Below are positions 13,682-18,151 of a stretch of 18,151 bases of DNA, one piece after another; position 1 is the stretch's first letter, and each line of letters starts with the position of its first letter. Origin of the DNA: Pseudomonadota bacterium. GTDB taxonomy: Bacteria > Pseudomonadota > Alphaproteobacteria > Sphingomonadales > Sphingomonadaceae. The stretch lies in the NCBI GenBank assembly GCA_023426225.1, contig JAFABD010000071.1, positions 1-18,151 on the forward strand, given 5' to 3'. The position numbers and the translations under genes are program-made. The notes beneath the pieces were generated by a model. That model worked only from the letters and a program-made list of their open reading frames with translations. It was not told where the DNA came from and did not search any database.

Positions 13682-15411
13682 CCGATAACGCCCGCGGCCC
13701 CGCCGCCGACGGGGTCGAGGAAGGCAAGCGGCTGATCCGCGTCGCCGGCGAGCGGGGCATCAGCCTTGCCGAGCGGCTGGCGCGCCATTTCGAACGGCTC
13801 GCCTGGTTGACGCCGCTGCCGGCGATGCGGCTGCGCGGCCGCCACCCGCTGAAGCTGATCGCGGTTCCCGACGACCCCTTCCTCGGCGACCTCGACGGCG
13901 GCAACGCGCTGCTCGACGGCGTGATCTGGCATCAGGGCGAAGAGCGGAGCCTCGCGACGCTCGATTTCGCGCGGCCCGACTGGTCAGCGCGCTTCGACGA
14001 TTATCTTCAGGGCTTCGGCTGGCTTCGCGACCTGTCGAGCGTGACCACGCGTGCGGTCGGGGTGCCGATCGCCGAGGCAATCATGCAGCGCTGGCTCGCC
14101 GTGCACGGCGAAAAGGTCAGCGAGGCGGCGTGGCGGCCCGAATATTGCGGCCGGCGACTGCTCGCCTGGACGGCGCACGCGCCGTTGATCCTTTCGAGCA
14201 GCGACCTGGTCTATCGTTCGTCGCTGATGCACGCGCTCGCCCGGACCGCGCGGCATCTCGACCGGAGCTGGGAGCGGGCCCCGATCGGTGCCCCGCGGCT
14301 GGCCGCGGCGGCCGGGGTGGTGGTGGCCGGGCTGGTGCTGCCGGGCGGCGACGCGCGCCGGTCCGCCCATGAAGCCGTGCTGCGCCGCGCGATCGAGCAG
14401 TCGGTGTTCGAGGAAGGGGGCGTCGTCTCGCGCGCACCCGATGCGCAGGTCGAGGCGATCCAGCTGCTCACGCTCGTCGCCGAAACCTATGCCGCGCGGC
14501 GCGCCGAACTCCCCGAGTTCATCGAGGCGACGCGCACGCGGCTGGTGAGCGCGCTGCTGGGGCTGTGCCATGCCGATCACGGGCTTTCGAGCTGGCAGGG
14601 TGCCGCACCGCTCGATGCCGAGCGGATCGGCCAGATCGTCGAGGCCAGCGGCGTGCGTACCCGGCCGCTCAAGCAGTCGCGCGAATGGGGCTATCAGCGG
14701 CTGTCTGCCGCCAAGACGGTCGCCGTCCTCGACGGCGCGCCGCCGCCGCTGGCGCGGCTGATCGCCGGGGGCTGCGCCTCGACACTGGCGTTCGAGCTTT
14801 CCGACGGTCCCGACCGGATCGTCGTCAACTGCGGCGGCGGGCGTGCCGCCGATGCGCGGATGCCGGCGGCGCTCGCCAAGGCGCTGCGGGCGAGTGCCGC
14901 GCATTCGACGCTGGTGCTGCACGACACCAATTCGACCGCGATCCATGCCGACGGCACGCTGGGGCGCGGCGTCACCGAGGTCGAGGTCTCGCGCGTCGAG
15001 GCCGACAATGCCAGCCGGATCGAGGCCAGCCACGACGGCTATGCCCGGCGGTTCGGCTTCGTCCATCGCCGGTTGCTCGCGCTGTCGCACGACGGGCGCG
15101 ACCTGCGCGGCGAGGACATGCTGTTGCCGGTCGGCAAGCGCCGCCAGAAGGGCAGCCAGCCCTTTGCCGCGCGCTTCCACCTGCATCCCGGGGTCGAAGC
15201 GACGCCGACCGCCGACGGCCAGGCGGCGATCCTTCGCACCGCGAGCGGGCAACTGTGGCAGTTCCGCGCGCGCGGCGGCACGCTGGCGATCGAGGAAAGC
15301 CTGTGGATCGACCCCGACGGCCAGCCGCTGGTCAGCCAGCAGCTTGTCATCAACGGCGAGACTCCGCCGGGCGGCGCCACGGTGAGCTGGATCTTCCACC
15401 GCGGCAAGTGA
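13678..15411 (+). CDS. Heparinase II/III-family protein
   Basis: A 577-residue protein of the alphaproteobacterial heparinase II/III-like group (PF07940-type C-terminal half). The N-terminal two thirds look alpha-helical, like the alginate-lyase-type toroid; WRPEYCGRRLLAW (152-164) is a recognisable segment. The C-terminal beta domain begins near 325 and shows SAAHSTLVLHDTNST (406-420), GYARRFGFVHRRLLALS (454-470), GRDLRGEDML (473-482) and ARFHLHPGVEA (498-508). No signal peptide is visible, so it is probably cytosolic, unlike secreted polysaccharide lyases. It overlaps the rpe stop by ATGA (13678-13681), and purH follows after 70 bases. Real substrates of this group are mostly unknown; a role in handling cell-envelope or surface glycans is inference. 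Confidence 0.87.
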   Translation: MTDNARGPAADGVEEGKRLIRVAGERGISLAERLARHFERLAWLTPLPAMRLRGRHPLKLIAVPDDPFLGDLDGGNALLDGVIWHQGEERSLATLDFARPDWSARFDDYLQGFGWLRDLSSVTTRAVGVPIAEAIMQRWLAVHGEKVSEAAWRPEYCGRRLLAWTAHAPLILSSSDLVYRSSLMHALARTARHLDRSWERAPIGAPRLAAAAGVVVAGLVLPGGDARRSAHEAVLRRAIEQSVFEEGGVVSRAPDAQVEAIQLLTLVAETYAARRAELPEFIEATRTRLVSALLGLCHADHGLSSWQGAAPLDAERIGQIVEASGVRTRPLKQSREWGYQRLSAAKTVAVLDGAPPPLARLIAGGCASTLAFELSDGPDRIVVNCGGGRAADARMPAALAKALRASAAHSTLVLHDTNSTAIHADGTLGRGVTEVEVSRVEADNASRIEASHDGYARRFGFVHRRLLALSHDGRDLRGEDMLLPVGKRRQKGSQPFAARFHLHPGVEATPTADGQAAILRTASGQLWQFRARGGTLAIEESLWIDPDGQPLVSQQLVINGETPPGGATVSWIFHRGK

Positions 15412-15481
15412 TGCCCGCGCATGCGGGACCGACGCACTTTGGACTTGCCGTGGCCGCGCCGATTCGGGATGGGGGCGGGCC

Positions 15482-17050
15482 ATGGACCAGGTAACGATCA
15501 AGCGCGCCCTTCTCTCGGTCTCTGACAAGACCGGGATCGTCGAACTCGGACAGGCGCTCGCCGCGCTCGGAGTCGAACTCGTTTCGACCGGGGGCACCGC
15601 CACCGCGCTCCGCAATGCGGGGCTTACGGTGCGCGACATTTCGGACCTCACCGGCTTTCCGGAGATGATGGACGGGCGCGTCAAGACGCTGCACCCGATC
15701 GTCCATGGCGGGTTGCTGGCGGTGCGCGACAATGCCGAGCATGTCGCGGCGATGGCAGCGCACGGGATCGGCGCGATCGACCTGGTGGTCGTCAACCTCT
15801 ATCCGTTCCAGCAGACCGTGGCGCGCGGCGCCGAGCGCGACGAGATCATCGAGAATATCGACATCGGCGGGCCTTCGATGGTCCGTTCGGCGGCCAAGAA
15901 CCACGATTCGGTCGCGATCGTCACCGACCCGGCCGACTATGCGCTGGTGATGACCGGCACGACGACGCTGGCCGACCGCCGCCGGCTCGCCGCCAAGGCC
16001 TATGCCGCCACCGCCGCCTATGACGCGGCGATCGCGAGCTGGTTCGCCTTTGCCGACCAGGGCGAGGCGTTTCCCGCCACGCTGCCCGTCGCGCTCACCC
16101 GCGCCCAGACGCTGCGCTATGGCGAGAACCCGCACCAGTCGGCCGCGCTCTACCTGCCGCAGGGCGGCGCGCGCGGCATCGCCCAGGCCGAGCAGCTTCA
16201 GGGCAAGGAACTGAGCTACAACAACTATAACGACGCCGACGCGGCGCTGGAGCTGGTCAGCGAGTTCCGCGACGGCCCGCCGACCGTGGTGATCGTCAAG
16301 CACGCCAATCCGTGCGGCGTGGCGACCGGCGCGACGTTGCTCGAAGCCTATCAGGCGGCGCTGGCGTGCGATTCGGTATCGGCGTTCGGCGGCATCATCG
16401 CGGTCAACCGCAAGCTCGACCGCGAGACCGCCGAGGCGATCGCGGGCATCTTTACCGAAGTCGTCGCGGCGCCCGATGCCGATGACGACGCGCGCGCGGT
16501 GTTCGCGGCGAAGAAGAACCTGCGCCTGCTGCTGACGGGTGAGCTGCCCGATCCGGCGCGGCCCGGGCTGATGCTCAAGTCGATCGCGGGCGGGATGCTC
16601 GTCCAGTCGCGCGACAACGGCCGCGTGACGCGCGACCAGCTGAAGGTCGTCACCAAGCGCGCGCCGACCGAGCAGGAGCTTGCCGACTGCCTGTTCGCAT
16701 GGACGGTGGCCAAGCACGTCAAGTCGAACGCGATCGTCTATGCCAAGGACGGCAGCACCGCCGGGATCGGCGCGGGCCAGATGAACCGGCTGGAAAGCGC
16801 GCGCATCGCGGCGTGGAAGGCGAAGGACGCCGCCGAAAAGGCCGGATGGACGACGCCGCGGACGATCGGTTCGGCGGTGGCGTCGGACGCGTTCTTCCCC
16901 TTTGCCGACGGGCTGCTCGCCGCGGTCGAGGCGGGGGCCACCGCGGTGATCCAGCCGGGCGGGTCGATCCGCGACGAGGAAGTCATCGCCGCCGCCGATG
17001 CGGCCGGGCTGGCGATGGTGTTCACGGGGATGCGCCACTTCCGCCATTGA
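15482..17050 (+). CDS. purH: Bifunctional AICAR transformylase / IMP cyclohydrolase
   Basis: A 522-residue enzyme performing the last two steps of purine synthesis, formylation of AICAR and ring closure to IMP, in the cytosol. The N-terminal IMP cyclohydrolase domain (about 1-195) shows ALLSVSDKTGI (9-19), STGGTA (35-40), GRVKTLHP (65-72) and NLYPF (105-109). The C-terminal transformylase domain shows LRYGENPHQ (211-219), KHANPCG (273-279, with the catalytic Lys-His pair), SAFGGIIAVN (300-309), SNAIVYAKDG (415-424) and QPGGSIRD (491-498). It ends in MRHFRH, the usual PurH terminus. Only a weak G-rich ribosome binding site precedes the ATG. A strong intrinsic terminator lies 42 bases after the stop. 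Confidence 0.98.
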   Translation: MDQVTIKRALLSVSDKTGIVELGQALAALGVELVSTGGTATALRNAGLTVRDISDLTGFPEMMDGRVKTLHPIVHGGLLAVRDNAEHVAAMAAHGIGAIDLVVVNLYPFQQTVARGAERDEIIENIDIGGPSMVRSAAKNHDSVAIVTDPADYALVMTGTTTLADRRRLAAKAYAATAAYDAAIASWFAFADQGEAFPATLPVALTRAQTLRYGENPHQSAALYLPQGGARGIAQAEQLQGKELSYNNYNDADAALELVSEFRDGPPTVVIVKHANPCGVATGATLLEAYQAALACDSVSAFGGIIAVNRKLDRETAEAIAGIFTEVVAAPDADDDARAVFAAKKNLRLLLTGELPDPARPGLMLKSIAGGMLVQSRDNGRVTRDQLKVVTKRAPTEQELADCLFAWTVAKHVKSNAIVYAKDGSTAGIGAGQMNRLESARIAAWKAKDAAEKAGWTTPRTIGSAVASDAFFPFADGLLAAVEAGATAVIQPGGSIRDEEVIAAADAAGLAMVFTGMRHFRH

Positions 17051-17091
17051 GGCCGGGGCGCCGCGCGGCGTCCGGCAGCGTGAGCGGATCG

Positions 17092-17126
17092 AAAAGGCGT
17101 CGGGGCGCAGGCCCCGGCGCCTTTTT
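17092..17126 (+). terminator. Intrinsic terminator of purH
   Basis: AAAAGGCGTCGGGGC (17092-17106) pairs with GCCCCGGCGCCTTTT (17111-17125) in a 15-bp stem with a single T-G wobble and the loop GCAG. The plus-strand transcript ends in a run of five U, and the other strand also ends in U-rich sequence (complement of AAAA), so it could work in both directions. This is the clearest terminator in the window. Confidence 0.9.
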
Positions 17127-17180
17127 CGCGGCTTGCGGGCGGGGTCGCGGCCCCTGAAGCTTTTCGGGCGCGAATGCGGC

Positions 17181-17197
17181 GAAGTTTATGAAGTTTA
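17181..17197 (+). repeat. AT-rich GAAGTTTA doublet
   Basis: GAAGTTTA occurs at 17181-17188 and 17190-17197, one base apart, in an otherwise very GC-rich gap. It lies downstream of the purH terminator and downstream (on the minus strand) of the EVE-domain gene, so it is not in an obvious promoter position. The rest of the 17127-17340 gap shows no gene I can support. Confidence 0.4.
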
Positions 17198-17315
17198 GGG
17201 TCTCCGCGCGTGAGCCGGCCAAGCGGCGCGGCGCACGCAGGCGCGCGTTCGGAGGAAACGGACGGCGTCAAAGAGCGGTCCGGAACATATGGGGATCGTG
17301 CCCGTGCCCACAAGG

Positions 17316-17329
17316 CCGCGCCGGCGCGG
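17316..17329. repeat. 14-bp perfect palindrome after the EVE-domain gene
   Basis: CCGCGCCGGCGCGG reads the same on both strands. It sits 11 bases beyond the stop codon of the minus-strand EVE-domain gene. It has no loop and no U-run, so it is more likely a protein-binding site or chance GC palindrome than a terminator. Confidence 0.3.
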
Positions 17330-17340
17330 GTCCGCCGCGA

Positions 17341-17751
17341 TCAGTCGGCGAGCCCGCCCGCCATTTCGAGCAGCACCGCCCATTCCTCGGCGCGGACCGG
17401 CGTGACCGACAGCCGCGACTGACGCAGCATTTCGAGCGTCGCGAGCCGGGGTTCGGCCTTGATGTCGGCGAGCGGCACCGCGCGCACGAGCCGGGCGACG
17501 GGGCGCACCGCGACGCTGGCCCATTTGCCGTCGTCGCCGTCGGGTTGCCACGCGCGCGTGATTTCCATCACGCCGACCGCGGCCTTTTCCTTGTTCGAAT
17601 GGTAGAAGATCGCCTGGTCGCCCGGCTGCATCGTCTTGAGGAAGTTGCGCGCGGTATAGTTGCGCACCCCGTTCCATTCGGTCGCACCCTCGCGGATGAG
17701 ATCGTCCCAGCCATAGACATCGGGTTCGGAGCGCAGGATCCAGTATTGCAT
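17341..17751 (-). CDS. EVE domain-containing protein
   Basis: A 136-residue single-domain protein of the EVE family, a PUA-like fold related to YTH domains and to human thymocyte nuclear protein 1; members are thought to bind modified bases in nucleic acids. The family opening YWILRSEPDVYGWDDL (3-18) is clear, followed by WNGVRNYTARNFLKTMQPGD (26-45), the FYHSN strand (49-53) and AVGVMEI (58-64). The aromatic and polar residues expected to line the binding pocket are present. ATG at 17749-17751 is chosen because the protein then begins exactly at the domain; an open frame to 17916 adds a low-complexity Arg/Ala stretch. It diverges from the DUF3297-like gene across 130 bases. Here it stands alone, away from any restriction system. 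Confidence 0.9.
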   Translation of the reverse strand: MQYWILRSEPDVYGWDDLIREGATEWNGVRNYTARNFLKTMQPGDQAIFYHSNKEKAAVGVMEITRAWQPDGDDGKWASVAVRPVARLVRAVPLADIKAEPRLATLEMLRQSRLSVTPVRAEEWAVLLEMAGGLAD

Positions 17752-17881
17752 CGCCGCGAGCGATACCCGCACCCGCCCCCCGATTTCAATCCGGCTGGTG
17801 GCGCCGCGCGCAGGCGCAGCGGGCGCGGCGGGGCGATGTGCGACTTGCCAGCGGCGCGCGTTGGCGGCAAAGGCGCGGGGC

Positions 17882-18151
17882 ATGAGCGATACCCCTCCCG
17901 ACCGCCTGTCGGTCAACCCGAAGAGCCCCTTTTATGACGAAGCGCTGCTCCAGCGCGGCGTCGGCATCCGCTTCAAGGGCGCGGAGCGGCACGATGTCGA
18001 GGAATATTGCATTTCCGAAGGCTGGGTGCGCGTCGCGCTGGGCAAGAAGGTGGATCGCAAGGGCCAGCCGCTGACCGTCAAGCTGAACGGCCCGGTCGAG
18101 GCATGGTTCGAACACGCCGCCGACACCACCACCGACGAGGGCGCCGAGGGC
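17882..18151 (+). CDS. DUF3297-family protein, 3' end cut by the window
   Basis: Ninety codons are visible and no stop is reached at the window edge. The opening SDTPPDRLSVNPKSPFYDE and the core EEYCISEGWVRVALGKKVDRKG (shown in part) match my memory of DUF3297, a small alphaproteobacterial family of about 80-90 residues with no known function. The gene therefore probably ends just beyond the window; the acidic tail DTTTDEGAEG looks like a variable C-terminus. AAAGG (around 17870) lies before the ATG. There are no membrane segments. It diverges from the EVE-domain gene and may share its control region. Confidence 0.85.
   Translation, partial: MSDTPPDRLSVNPKSPFYDEALLQRGVGIRFKGAERHDVEEYCISEGWVRVALGKKVDRKGQPLTVKLNGPVEAWFEHAADTTTDEGAEG

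Noticed and set aside
17188..17937. 249-codon open frame on the plus strand
   Set aside because: It is antisense to the EVE-domain gene for most of its length, is Arg/Ala/Gly-rich like other GC-rich shadow frames, has no ribosome binding site and resembles no family.
1..18151. CRISPR array, transposon, prophage or toxin-antitoxin cassette
   Set aside because: I looked for regularly spaced repeats, transposase or integrase motifs and small paired toxin-like genes and saw none.

Overview
The window is GC-rich (about two thirds or more G+C by eye), densely coded chromosomal DNA. Almost every gene reads as a typical alphaproteobacterial, probably Sphingomonadaceae, housekeeping or conserved-hypothetical gene. 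The assignment rests on protein character (PurH, NadB, PolA, a DUF3297-like and a DUF3008-like protein, the rpe / heparinase-like / purH order), not on a marker RNA. I see no rRNA, tRNA, CRISPR array, insertion sequence, integrase, phage gene or defence cassette.

Layout, left to right. (1) 50-2482: a zf-CHCC zinc-finger protein on the minus strand, then an ABC ATPase and a small Cys-rich protein in a plus-strand pair, then a convergent secreted CE1/PHB-depolymerase-like esterase. (2) 2575-9787, plus strand: nadB (TTG start with a strong ribosome binding site), a lipoprotein-type class A beta-lactamase-like serine hydrolase, polA with all three catalytic domains, and a Wzx-type flippase closely behind polA. 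A long GC hairpin ends this block. (3) 9833-12917: a CsaA-like tRNA-binding protein (minus) diverging from a small DUF3008-like protein (plus), then ung and an S41 peptidase lipoprotein. (4) 13022-17050, plus strand: rpe, a heparinase II/III-like protein overlapping it by 4 bases, and purH, followed by an excellent intrinsic terminator. (5) 17341-18151: an EVE-domain protein (minus) diverging from a DUF3297-like gene that runs off the right edge.

The genes serve separate cell functions: NAD synthesis (nadB), DNA replication and repair (polA, ung), pentose phosphate and purine metabolism (rpe, purH), and envelope or surface work (flippase, heparinase-like protein, serine hydrolase, S41 protease, esterase). 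I find no convincing new multi-gene system. The items most worth a second look are the divergent beta-lactamase-like lipoprotein, two tandem intergenic repeats (21-bp period before that gene, about 52-bp period before ung), the unexplained heparinase-like gene locked between rpe and purH, and the small Cys/His-rich protein coupled to an ABC ATPase that has no visible permease.
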